Part shown: positions 21,711-31,681 of the stretch, piece after piece
How the letters are laid out: each line of letters begins with the position of its first letter
How positions within the stretch are numbered: position 1 is the stretch's first letter
Assembly (NCBI GenBank): GCA_020747065.1
Contig: JAGMVK010000008.1
Coordinates: forward strand, 434,001-498,000
Source of the DNA: Cadophora sp. MPI-SDFR-AT-0126
Taxonomy: Eukaryota > Ascomycota > Leotiomycetes > Helotiales > Ploettnerulaceae
Direction of reading: 5' to 3'
DNA length: 64,000 nt
The notes under the pieces: model-generated
Database searches by the model: none
Told to the model about the DNA's origin: nothing
The model's input: the letters and a program-made list of their open reading frames with translations, nothing else
Made by a program: the position numbers and the translations under genes

Positions 21711-23058
21711 TAGTATATATTATACTTAAAGTACTTCTAAAGAAAATCTATAGTCTTATAATTCCTATAGCTATCTAGAATAAGAAATCTTACTAAATAA
21801 TTACGTAGTTTTATCTAAGGAATAAAGACCTTTTTTAACTATTCTAGGGCTATTTAGTTAGTTATTTACTTATTATCTGTAGCTATAAAGTACTATAGAT
21901 TAAATATATCTAATTAAAATAGAAACTATTACTATTAGACTGTTTTTTTCTTATAAATTATAGTCGGAAAAGTAAAAGCGCTTATAGTAGATATATACTT
22001 AATAATTATCGTCTAAGTATATAAACTTAGCTATTTCCCTTGAACTTTCTAACTTTTCGCACTTTTTATAATATATTTATTAAGATTATAACCTTCTATA
22101 ATACTTATTTTATCTATATTTTATTATTAAGAGGCTAGAATTATTTTAATATCCGGAATTTCTAATTTTTAGAACTATAGTTTAATAACTTTAAAATAAG
22201 TATAATTAATATATATAGAATTAATATATATTTACCTCTTAGTCTTAAGAATAAGATTCTAAGCTAAAAACTGTACTATTTAGTATTTTTTAAGTAGTAA
22301 TCTCCTTAGAGGGCTAAAAGCCTCTCTCTAAAAACCTATATCTACGCGTAAGTAATTCTATAGCTAAAAGCCTCTTAAGTCAAAATCTAATTAATTAATT
22401 AATTTTTTACTACTATAGAGAGCTTTTATAAGTAGCTAGTACCTTTCTTACATAGTTATATCATTATATTATAATCTATAAGAGTAGACTTTAGAATACC
22501 CTACTTAAATAATACCTTCTGTAAGAACTTACTACTTACTACTTCTTTAAAAGCATATATAATATTATATTTAGTATACTAAGGCTTTATAATATTATTA
22601 ATTTATATTCTAAATTTTAAAAAAAATTAATTAAAGATTAGAATATTAAATAATTATTGAAGTTAAGTAGTATAAAAAGCGGTGAGGTTAAGCGAGGTAG
22701 CCGGAAGGGGGGGGTTAGACGTTATCATGGAGCTGAAGGCCATGAGTCTCAGCCTGACCAAGAGAAGGATCGGAGGCCGCCACGGCTAGCCACATCCCCA
22801 CACGGTCGCCAGCTGAGTGATCAATTGCCTCTCCTACCGTGCTGGACATATTACAACTTTCCTTTGACGCACTGTTCGATTGTTATATCAACGCGCATTG
22901 CAGACTGAGCTTAAAAATACGCGCTTTCGTTAGCAATATACGTTTATTATGGTAGGCCGTCCTTTACTGCACGAAATACACGGCGCGGAAGCATGCTGCA
23001 AGACTCAGAGAGCCTGTCCAAGTGCTAACGTCCTTTTTAGGTAAACTCGGTGGACCAC

Positions 23059-25015
23059 ATGCCTTCGGAGGCATGGCACGGATATCCAGGCAATCTACAG
23101 CATCTTGACATCTCAGACACCTTGCCTCACAAGGAGGCGACCATTGCTCATGTCAAGAACATCCTATGTTCCCAAGATGAAAGCTACACGGAACTGTTGG
23201 AGTTCGGGGTACAGCAGCAGGACAACGACGAACCACCGGAGCCCGGCCTTGATCTGCCACCTCCAATACCGTTGCGGTGAGCTTCTGGTGGTCAAGCATA
23301 TGGCGGTAGAATGGTAAAGCTAACTACACGCCATTAGGGTTGTCCCAATCGCAACTGGCGAGGACAGCAAAGACAGGTTGTCAATAACCGCCGACGAGTT
23401 TCAGGCACTACTTCACGATTTCCAAGTCGAGCCCAACTTTCTATATCTTTTCTATCAAGCCTTGGACCTGGGGCAAAAGTCCCATTTTGGACCAAATGGC
23501 GAGACAATGCGAAAAGGTGCGCATAAACGGTATCCCAATGCCGATGCCTTCTAATTTCAAGGGCTAGAGGTCTGGTTCTCCCTGCCTTTCCCAGACGACA
23601 GCAAAGACGGGTTGGATATTGCCGTCAGAAGCTGCGTTGTCTGGTTTGACTACGTGCCCGATACCCGGCAAACCCGGATTCTCCTTTTCAGACCTCCGTC
23701 TGACGTCCTCTCAAAGCTTCGGTACCTCGAGGCAGAATCTGGACCGAATATTCTGTACGGATACCAGATTATCTTGTTCCTCTACAATCTGGCCGTTGCA
23801 AAGTGGTTCAGCAAGTCTCAGTTGAATGACTTCCTTGAGGTCCTCAACGCAAGTATCTCAAAATGCCATCCGCTGTTGGGTTTCCTTGGTGCGGAGCTAA
23901 CCAATCTTTGGTGATAGGCATTGCATGCAAACACCCCAGTCACCACAGCCAATACATTCTTCGGTGCGGTTTCGAAACTGGATGAACATCTTCTCGAACA
24001 CAGCCGACAAACGTCCATGGTGGCATCTATGATCACATTGACAGAGTTTTTGCGAGCAGAGGTGGGGGCTTTCGGCGTGGGGGAAGACAGACACCACAAA
24101 GCTGTTTTTGAGGAGCATATCCAGAATCAGACGCATCGCCTTCGACTTCTCGCAATAAAGTTCGACAAAGTCAGGGATCGCTCGCTGGACAGAAAGGCAT
24201 CGGTACTCATCACCGGCTAGACTGCTAGACTTAGTGCTGATTCTAATATGCTCAGATGCTGTGTCGACCTCCAGTGGCAAACGCTATCGCTACCCGAGAA
24301 ATTTGTGATCTTCTGAAGGCCTCGGCACCGAAACTTCTAGACATGACGGATAACCTGGCTACAGAGAGTCGTGGAGGCGTAAAAGTTCTTGCAAACGTCG
24401 TTCAATTCTATCTTCCTTGGATTACTGTAGCTGTAAGGTCCAAGTTTCTGCCATGCGCATTCTCGCCCTTCAAATGCTGACGATAGCTGTCTTTAGAGCA
24501 TCTTCGGTGCCTTGTCCATTACGGGAAATGACCATAGGGGCTTAGCCGGCCGAGTCAAGCAGTATGTTACTGTGGCAGGTCCGCTTGTAGGGTTGACGTT
24601 TGTAAACTGGCGATTGCATCAGTACACTATATCGCTACATTATGGTACTAAGCGGCTTTTCACTTCAATGCGTGATACTACCATCCGCTTCTTCAACTCG
24701 CTTAGCCGGTCTCCTCGGGAGGCCAGCAACGAGCTTCAGGAAACGGCAGAAACTGATCAGGTTGAGGAATCTACCATGGCAGGGCTGTCGGGACTGAGTA
24801 TGGCAGATAGGAGAAATCTCCTTCGAAATCTAGCAATCAGCAGGGCTAGGACATCGGTGGAGACTGGCACAGCCGGGGGGACACGCCAAAACGGCCCGAA
24901 CGGCTCAAACCAAGACGAGGGAAACGGATTTGGAGATCTCCTCGTAACATTGTTCAGCCAAGCAGCTGAGGCACAAGCAGAGGCAGAAGCACAAGAGACC
25001 AGACGAGGCCTCTAG
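23059..25015 (+). CDS. Membrane protein with two C-terminal TM helices (CorA-like topology), 548 aa
   Basis: Six exons join in frame: 23059-23276, 23338-23516, 23562-23852, 23940-24202, 24256-24432, 24497-25015. Donors are GTGAGC, GTGCGC, GTATCT, GTACTC and GTAAGG, and the first intron has a CTAAC branch. The N-terminal 250 residues form a soluble domain (ITADEFQALLHDF, LEVWFSLPF). A long helical region follows. Two hydrophobic segments come next, around FYLPWITVASIFGAL and YVTVAGPLVGLTFVNW, and a polar tail with Ala/Glu repeats ends the protein. This layout recalls fungal CorA-like proteins, which often neighbour NLR genes, but the GMN signature of true CorA channels is absent. For exon 4 an acceptor at 23948 would work equally well. 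The gene lies 200 bases from, and convergent with, the HET-S-like gene; its start is 337 bases from the transposon end. Function is not established. Confidence 0.7.
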
Positions 25016-25216
25016 TTGAGCTGGGGCATCGGTGATGATAGGACGTTATCACAACTTCGGGGCGGGAGACGCTCTTCGCAACATCAGGGACAGGGATCAC
25101 GAGGAAGTCGGTTATGCCAGTCTTTACAGAGCTCCATTTCATTGAATAAATCAAAGATTTAAAGCTTGTATCCATATGAAACTTTCACGGTCACCAAGTA
25201 CTAGCAATACAGAGTC

Positions 25217-26068
25217 TCAGTCACCCATTACTGACGGTCCACCATAAGAATGCCCTACGTGCATCCTCGATTCATCTGTTGCATCCACATTGCCCGTTGA
25301 AGCGCCCGCCGTGTGTCCTGGCTTATATTCGCTCTGAATTGCAGAATCGGAGTACTCGTCGCCAACCCTAACCTTTGCTTGGGCGCCAATTTTGACATTT
25401 CCAGTGCGATGTCCCCGTAGACGTTCAATCTCGACTTTGACTGCCTCTCTAAGCAGCTCGTCCGTATTCTCAGCTTGGGTTTCGATGAGTTGGAGATCAC
25501 CCTGATCAAAACTAGCCACCTCTTCAGCTAACAGGAGCGGAAGTCGCTCGCCAGCGTCTGCTGCAGGGATGAGCTTGTACAAGTCATCCACATGGTCGGT
25601 AATGTTCGTAATCAGGCGGTCCAGGTTTTTGCTCTGGTACAGCGCCCAAGAGACTTTGCTGAACAGCCCGTTTACTTTCCGCCGTTGGCGGGTGAGCCTT
25701 CGAAGACCGTGATGTAGATGATGGACGTCAACACTGGTGTCAATATCCGGGTCGTAGAGCGGCTGGACTTGCGAGAGACTTGACTTGAATCTGCTCGAGA
25801 CTTCGGCGGCGTTTGAGAATAGCACAAGGATCTGCCACAAAGCTTCTCTTGCAAGACGCTCATCGGAGAGCTGGGGGTTGTCATTGATGTTCACAACCTG
25901 ACCCCATCGACTTAGGTTCAGCTTAGCAAAATCCAGCCTCAACTGGGCCGAGTTAAAGTCGCGACCAAAGTTTCTGGCCATCTGTACGTATTCGAAGCAG
26001 TCAACACAATTGTTGAAGAGCCCAGCAATGCCCATGGCTCCGGCAACGATGCCGAATGCTTCAGCCAT
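25217..26068 (-). CDS. HET-S-like HeLo-domain protein with two HRAM amyloid motifs, 283 aa
   Basis: The N-terminus (FGIVAGAMGIAGLFNN, then CVDCFEYVQ) is a clear HeLo domain, the membrane-permeabilising domain of Podospora HET-S, running to about residue 215. The C-terminus carries two pseudo-repeats in perfect register, at residues 223-239 (GNVKIGAQ, then KVRVGDEY) and 259-275 (GNVDATDE, then RMHVGHSY). These match the HET-s-related amyloid motif: Asn, then a basic residue at +8, Val at +11, Gly at +12. Length (283 aa) is close to HET-S (289 aa). Residue 33, which is His in toxic HET-S and Pro in prion-forming HET-s, is Asn here. In the known system an NLR with the same motif templates the amyloid fold, which drives the HeLo domain to the membrane and kills the cell. 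Such an NLR lies divergently 372 bases away. Single exon; the start is fixed by the conserved N-terminus. Confidence 0.93.
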   Translation of the reverse strand: MAEAFGIVAGAMGIAGLFNNCVDCFEYVQMARNFGRDFNSAQLRLDFAKLNLSRWGQVVNINDNPQLSDERLAREALWQILVLFSNAAEVSSRFKSSLSQVQPLYDPDIDTSVDVHHLHHGLRRLTRQRRKVNGLFSKVSWALYQSKNLDRLITNITDHVDDLYKLIPAADAGERLPLLLAEEVASFDQGDLQLIETQAENTDELLREAVKVEIERLRGHRTGNVKIGAQAKVRVGDEYSDSAIQSEYKPGHTAGASTGNVDATDESRMHVGHSYGGPSVMGD

Positions 26069-26440
26069 CTTCTAGCTGGATGGAAGCTGAAGTTCGATTC
26101 CACGGATTCCGACCAGCTCGACGAGGAGACACAATTTGTTGGTGTTTGAGGCAGAGTAGAATTTGGGAGGCTGTAGTGGCGTAATCGATTTTCAGCTGCT
26201 GAAGGGGTGATAGTCGGCTGGCGCTTAACCCATCCGCCTCAGGATCGACCACCAAGTCGCAGCCTCGTCCAGATTTCTTGCGGTACCCGTCTGCGAAATA
26301 TCACAGAGTGGTTATCCATGTGTGCTCCTGTGCAGACCGACGACTACCTTGGCGCTATAGACTCGTCGTACCACTTCCAGTTCTAGACCGTCGACAGGAA
26401 ACAGGTAGGCGATGTGCGCTGCGCATCACGAGTAGCAGAC
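26069..26440. promoter_or_regulatory. Bidirectional intergenic region of the HeLo/NLR pair
   Basis: The 372 bases between two divergent start codons must hold both promoters. No TATA box or obvious operator stands out. Shared control is inferred from geometry alone. Confidence 0.4.
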
Positions 26441-29400
26441 ATGGCGCAAGCAGAGAACACCGCCGGCGACATACACTTGGAAGGTCACGCGAGACTTCAG
26501 GTCGGAAACCACACTGAACACAATGGCATCAAAAGCATCGTCTATCTGGGTAAGACCCGAAGCGCGTCCCCAGCCGGTCCAAAGTGATCGATGCTAACTG
26601 AACGAGACACGGGTGCCCAGAATAGCGGAAACATCAACATTTTCGTCGATGATCGCTCCTCGGGGCGATTCCATCTTCCCAAAATCACCCATTTCTTCGA
26701 ATCTCTACAATCGGCGACCAGCGCATTCAGATGGGCAGTCCCTGTTCGTCTGGGAAATGATTCTATCAACTATGTTGATGGATTGAAACGACCCGGTTAC
26801 GACTACCGCAAGACATTTACCGAGAAAGCGGATGCGATCCACCCCGGGACATGTAGATGGATTCTGGGACATCCTTCGGTCATCTGGTGGTTGAACCGTT
26901 CGAGCTACACTACCCTATGGGCCACTGGAGTTCCGGGCATGGGCAAGTCGACCTTGGCCGCGTATATTGTGCAAGCTCTGACCGAGCAGCTCCGAACACA
27001 CCAGCCCGATGCGCCTCACGCGGTGCTTTACAGCTTCTGCAACGACAAAGAGAACAATACAGTTAGCGATCTTCTTTGCGTTGTGCTGCATCAACTGCTG
27101 GATCAGAAGAAGGACCTTGCTTCCGAGGAGAGTTTTGAGGCCCCTTTGAAGGGGCTTTATGTCAAAGCACCGGGCAAGCCCGATGCAGCTCCCTGGAATA
27201 GCAGCCCTGACCTGATCTGGCAAGTTTTTTGCAACTTAATTGAGGAATCTAATCTGCGAAGGGTCTTCCTAATCGTTGATGGCTTGGATGATGTTAAAGC
27301 AGGTGGCCGCGTGGACCTGCTGCGACTACTACGGACCGGCCCATCAAACCTCAGTATCATCATCACCAGTCAACCGATGGAGGATGTCCGAGCCGAGGTC
27401 TCTAGATATTTGGCAAAACAAGACTCCTACCGACATATAGACCTCGACAGACAAGATGAGGAAATAAACGCCGATATCGACTCTCTAATCGAATCCGAGC
27501 TGAGTCGATTAGCTGACCTTCGAGGCTATTCGGAAGCGCAAGAAGAGACCGCGGCAGGGTTCCTGAGAAGAGAAACGGCCGGTGCTTTCCTTCCTGTTGT
27601 TCTTATTATTAAGACACTCGAGAATGTGTCGCCCCAGGAGCTGAGCGAAGCGCTCCAATCTACATCTATCGTCCTTGAAGGAATTGAGCCTCTTTACGAG
27701 AAGCTCCTGCGAGCAGTATCAGAGAATATGCGCTCCCGACCTTCCAAGATACTTAAAGAAATATTGAAATACGTGATGCATGTGTATCACCCATTGAGTG
27801 TTGCCGAACTTGCATTCGCATGCGGTTACCAATCCGCAAAGCCCCATCAAGTCTCTTACCGGCGACCAACCGAGGGCGAGGAACTACCGTATCAGGACCT
27901 GAGAAACGATCTCAAGCTTCTTGGACCCATACTCACAACTAGACCGCGAGACGACACTGTCGACTTCATCCATTCGACGGCGAGAAAATACCTGGAGCAG
28001 TATCCAAGCTTTGATGCCTCTTTTCAATCGTTGGTTGTCTCTCCCTCCGTAGCTCATGCTCAAATTGCAATTTTCGCCATTGAATGCCTCATCGAGTACT
28101 CTGATAAAGCATATCCATCTCAATATGAGGACTTTTTCGCGAAGAAGCTGGGGATCGTCCTCGAGGAAAACATGCTTCTTGCGTATGCACTAGACTACTG
28201 GGACCTCCACCTCGAAAAGTCTTTTTCTGTAGTTCAAGACAGTACTGCTGCAACTCATCCGTCCCAGCTAATAGAGACGGAGAAGTTGGTGATCACTAAC
28301 TCCCTGCAGGCCCTGGTGGATGTCCTCAATGATCCGACCCGGGAGAGCTTCAGAGATTATTTTTTGGCGTACAAAGGCGCGAAGTTTTACAGTTCTGTCG
28401 GCGAGTTAACCACGCTCCAGCTGAGCTTGCAGCTTGGTCTGCACTCTATAGCAGAGTCCGAACTCGAGAAGAGACGAGAGGCTCTTTCTCCGACTGACGA
28501 AAACTCGCAATTTGAGTTTCGGGCTCTTCATTGGGCAGCTCGCAGCGGAGACCTCAACACATATAGATTACTGCAGCGCCACTTTAAACTCGAGTTGAAA
28601 GGGCCTGGCTGGGAAAGACTTGTGACCGTTGCCGCAGGAAGCGGGAATGCAGAGCTGGTTCGCGTTGTGCTTGAGCAGCGAGGGAGAGTGCAAAGGGAAG
28701 TCGCGCAGGCTGCCATAGAAGCTGGCAACCAGCCTGATGACTTGGTTCTCAATGTATTATGCGAAGACAGGACTGCTCTCAATTCCAAGGACGGCAAAGG
28801 GATGAACGTCCTCCACTATGTGGCTGTGCTTGGGATGGATAGAGGTGACGTTCACACAGATGTGATCAAAAGGGTGATCCTTTTCTTGAAAGATTGCCGT
28901 GTGGATTTGAACGAACCAGATGATTTTGGCAACACAATTCTCCATCACATTTGCTGGAGTAATTCACTTTGTACGAAGCCACTTCTCGACGCCTTGTTGG
29001 CGAATGGAGCCGACCCGCGCCGCCGAAACTGGACCAGCTCGCTGCCACTACATTTTGCTGCCCGGAAGGCAAACTACTACGCTTTGGATTGTCTCCTGTC
29101 CGCGACTAATTTTAACCTCTCCACAGGGGTTTCAAGACTACAGATATCCGAAAGACCTTCAAACGTATCTAGTCCCAACGAGCCGGACAACAACACGGAG
29201 TCTAATCAACAGCTAACGATAGTTACATCACCGAGCAACGAAGTGCGGTTCATTTCCGACCAAGACGCGCACCACTTCAGATCTAGCGGTCGTTTGACTC
29301 CTCTGCATTGGGCCATGAATCGGGACTGCAACTCGAATGCTGAGGATGACTACAAGGCCTTGCGTGCCTTGCTTCTTCGAGGTTTCAGCTTAATTGATAG

Positions 29401-30238
29401 GAGCAGGACAGGAAGAAGTCCGCTCTCGATGGCAGGCGACAATTGGAGAATTTCACACCTCTTATGCCTGGTCTACTACCGCTTAGACGGTGCTGGTCAT
29501 TTTGCCTTGTCGTTGGCCAATACGATTGAGGTTTTTTTCGGCGCAACGTGCATAGATGACTTATGGAGAGGCCTGGAGTTCGATCGCCAGTTTAGCTTCC
29601 TCCTGTCCGGCAGAGAGACTATCGAGGACAATGCGGAAGAAAAGTGCATCCAACGAGCCTTAATCGTTTATTTCGTCTTCCAGAGATCTCTGATGGAGCT
29701 TCTCATTCCACGGCTTATTACAGAGACAGCGGCCGAGGTGCTGGATTTTGTCAAGAAGACACGAGAGCCTGGTTGGCATTGGGACTATACTGACCCTAAG
29801 ACGGTCAAAATTAGGCAGTGGCAGATCCTCATGGCGCTGCAGGAGAATTCGGATGGCCAGAAACGCAAGCCCAAAGAAGTCATTTCTCTGGAACGGTCTG
29901 TCCGTGCAGCTCGCCATCGCCACCTGTTACGTATCTTGCCCTCGAATATGCAAGCTAGCAATGCAACATCGAGCCCCACTCAAGGACTAGCGCAAGTGGA
30001 GTCCCGATATGCCATCGCGCAGAAGACAATCCAAAAGATGGATAGCTTTGTTTTGGTCGAAGATTGGGCGGAATTCCTATGGGTTGCCTTCGGCGCGTTC
30101 ATGTCTGCCGGTCACTTGGATTTACTGGCTTCAATGTCTTCCCTCGCGCTCTTGCCTGAGAAAGAAGCTTTGAGTTCGAGAATGGAGAGGGTTGAAAGAC
30201 TCACTCGCCTTCGCAACCTTCTTGGTGGATTTCGCTAG
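26441..30238 (+). CDS. NLR: HRAM amyloid motif - NACHT - ankyrin repeats (NWD2-like partner of the HeLo protein)
   Basis: Exon 1 (26441-26549) encodes MAQAENTAGDIHLEGHARLQ and then VGNHTEHNG. This is an HRAM motif in the same register as both repeats of the HeLo protein (Asp10, Arg18, Val21, Gly22). A GTAAGA donor follows. The large second exon encodes a NACHT domain (P-loop GVPGMGKS, Walker B FLIVDGLDD), a helical linker and ankyrin-type repeats (ALHWAARSGD, NVLHYVAVLG, LPLHFAARKA, PLHWAMNRD). Joining to 26607 (GAG acceptor) keeps frame and gives 1246 aa. The stronger CAG at 26620, after a good CTAAC branch, would not keep frame, so the junction needs transcript proof. The ankyrin sensor would bind an unknown ligand and the HRAM tip would seed the HeLo protein. 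The TAG at 30236 cuts off zinc fingers that continue in frame. Confidence 0.85.
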
Positions 30239-30603
30239 AGATCTGAACCCACGGAGACTCACTGTACACGAAAGCATCTTGGTTTCGCGACTGAAAAGGA
30301 GCCCAAGAAACACGTGGCCATCATGCACCCTGATCCTGCAGTACTGTTTCCGAAGGTTAAGAAAGCCCCGGCCAAGCATGTCTGCGATATCTGCTCGAAG
30401 GATTTCACCAGGGCGCATAACCTCAATGCTCGCAAAAGAACATACGAGAACTTACTTCGGTACAAGTGTAACTTTGTGACAAGGATTTTGTCAGGAAGTT
30501 TGACTGCGAGCGGCACATGAATGTCTTGCATCCAGATAAAGCTGCAGCTCAATCGGGGGAAGTTCAGTCTCAAGATACTGGGATACACAACAGTGAGGAT
30601 TGA
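30239..30603 (+). pseudogene. Severed C2H2 zinc-finger C-terminus of the NLR
   Basis: Immediately after the NLR stop (TAG, 30236-30238) the same frame stays open for more than 90 codons. It encodes a degenerate C...H-x4-H finger (HCTRKHLGF, KKHVAIMH) and then CDICSKDFTRAHNLNARKRT, a C2H2 finger with its first zinc His changed to Arg. The next finger (YKCNF) loses frame near 30476, where one T is missing; the rest (CDKDFVRKFDCERHMN) is readable in the next frame to a TGA at 30601. The NLR therefore once ended in C2H2 fingers and has been shortened by at least two lesions. Read-through remains formally possible for the first. Confidence 0.75.
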
Positions 30604-30884
30604 TGGCCTAGATTGGTAGTAGAACTATACCAAAATCGAGGTCAAGAATTGAGTAACAAACGGCGTCGGGTGACTAGTGCCTACACTGAGATCTGTTTCA
30701 AAGAGGAAGGGTACGACATAGGGCTTGCTAAAGTCTGGCTTGAAGCTGAAAGATAGTTGGCATTACACTATCTATTACTCGTATGGGGTAAGGGAGATTT
30801 AATATGTGGTTAATCCGCCCACCGGCCCTTTTCACTCTGATAGATGCTGTATTTATGTCGCGGCTGCGTTAAACCCTCTCTCTA

Positions 30885-31681
30885 ACGTCTAACACCCCCT
30901 TTTCGGCCACCCCCCCATTCCGGCCACCTTTTACACCAAAACTCACTAACTTTAGTAATTAATATTTTTGATATTTATTAATAAAATAAGCTAAAATTAA
31001 AAATTTAAATTATTTTTTATACGTTCTTTTATATAATCAATTTTTATGTATTTCATATTACGTAATATTATAAACTAAGTATTTAAAGTCTTAAAAAAAT
31101 CTCTCTAACAAATTTAGTGTAAAATCGATTTTTCTTAATTTTTTAATAACTTTAGGAATTATTATTAGAAATGACTAAAACTGAAATATTATATATATTA
31201 TATATATAATATTAAATTTTATAAGTTTGAAAGTATTTAGATTAGTAATTATTAAATAATTAAGTAATAACTAAATTTTTGCATGAGATTTTATATTTTA
31301 CTTAATAATTTGATAATTACTAATATAAATATTTTTAAATTTTAATACTTTAATAATATATATATAATATACCTATATATTAAGTTTTAGCTCTTTAAAA
31401 TAATAATTACTAAAGTTATTAAAAAATTTAAAAAAATCGATTTTACACCAAATTTGTTAGCGAGAAATTTTTAAGACTTCAAATACTTATCTTATAATAT
31501 TACGTAATATAAAATAAATGAAATTTTGGAATATTAAAGCCCGAGTAATAAATAATCCAGTTTATTAATTTTAAGGTTTTTTATTAATAAATAATCTAAT
31601 TATTAAATATTATAAATAGTGAGTTTTGGTGTAAAAGGGTGGCCGGAATGTGGGGGTGGCCGGAAAGGGGGTGTTAGACGT
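30885..31681. mobile_element. 797-bp foldback element with TA duplication
   Basis: The ends are ACGTCTAACACCCCCTTT, then CGGCCACC, and its inverse, with TA outside each (30883-30884, 31682-31683). About 75 bases at each end match, and the inner halves are also inverted copies: TATTACGTAATATTATAA, GTATTTAAAGTCTTAA and AAAATCGATTTT recur in reverse. The whole unit is thus one long palindrome. Each terminus holds two direct copies of a CCCCC...CGGCCACC motif, likely transposase sites. Termini match the 15.9-22.7 kb element, so both belong to one pogo/Tc1-like family. No coding capacity. Confidence 0.75.

Larger units (their letters stand above)
15895..22722. mobile_element. TA-flanked element with GC-rich inverted termini, A+T-rich decayed interior
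   Basis: The left end begins ACGTCTAACCCCCCCC and then TTCCGGCCACC; the right end is its inverse (GGTAGCCGGAA, then GGGGGGGGTTAGACGT). About 30 bases match, with TA at both outer borders (15893-15894 and 22723-22724). TA duplication and such termini fit the Tc1/mariner-pogo (Fot1-like) group. The interior is about 80% A+T with no long frame. At least one LTR retroelement and two MITEs sit inside, so the host element itself may be only a few hundred bases to 1.8 kb. No transposase could be recognised, consistent with heavy RIP. Confidence 0.65.

Noticed and set aside
22657..22908. Plus-strand frame of 83 codons
   Set aside because: Starts inside the terminal repeat of the TA-flanked element; no splice into the gene at 23059 could be supported.
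24954..25175. Minus-strand 73-codon frame as part of the HeLo gene
   Set aside because: Lies beyond the HeLo stop and is antisense to the membrane-protein exon.
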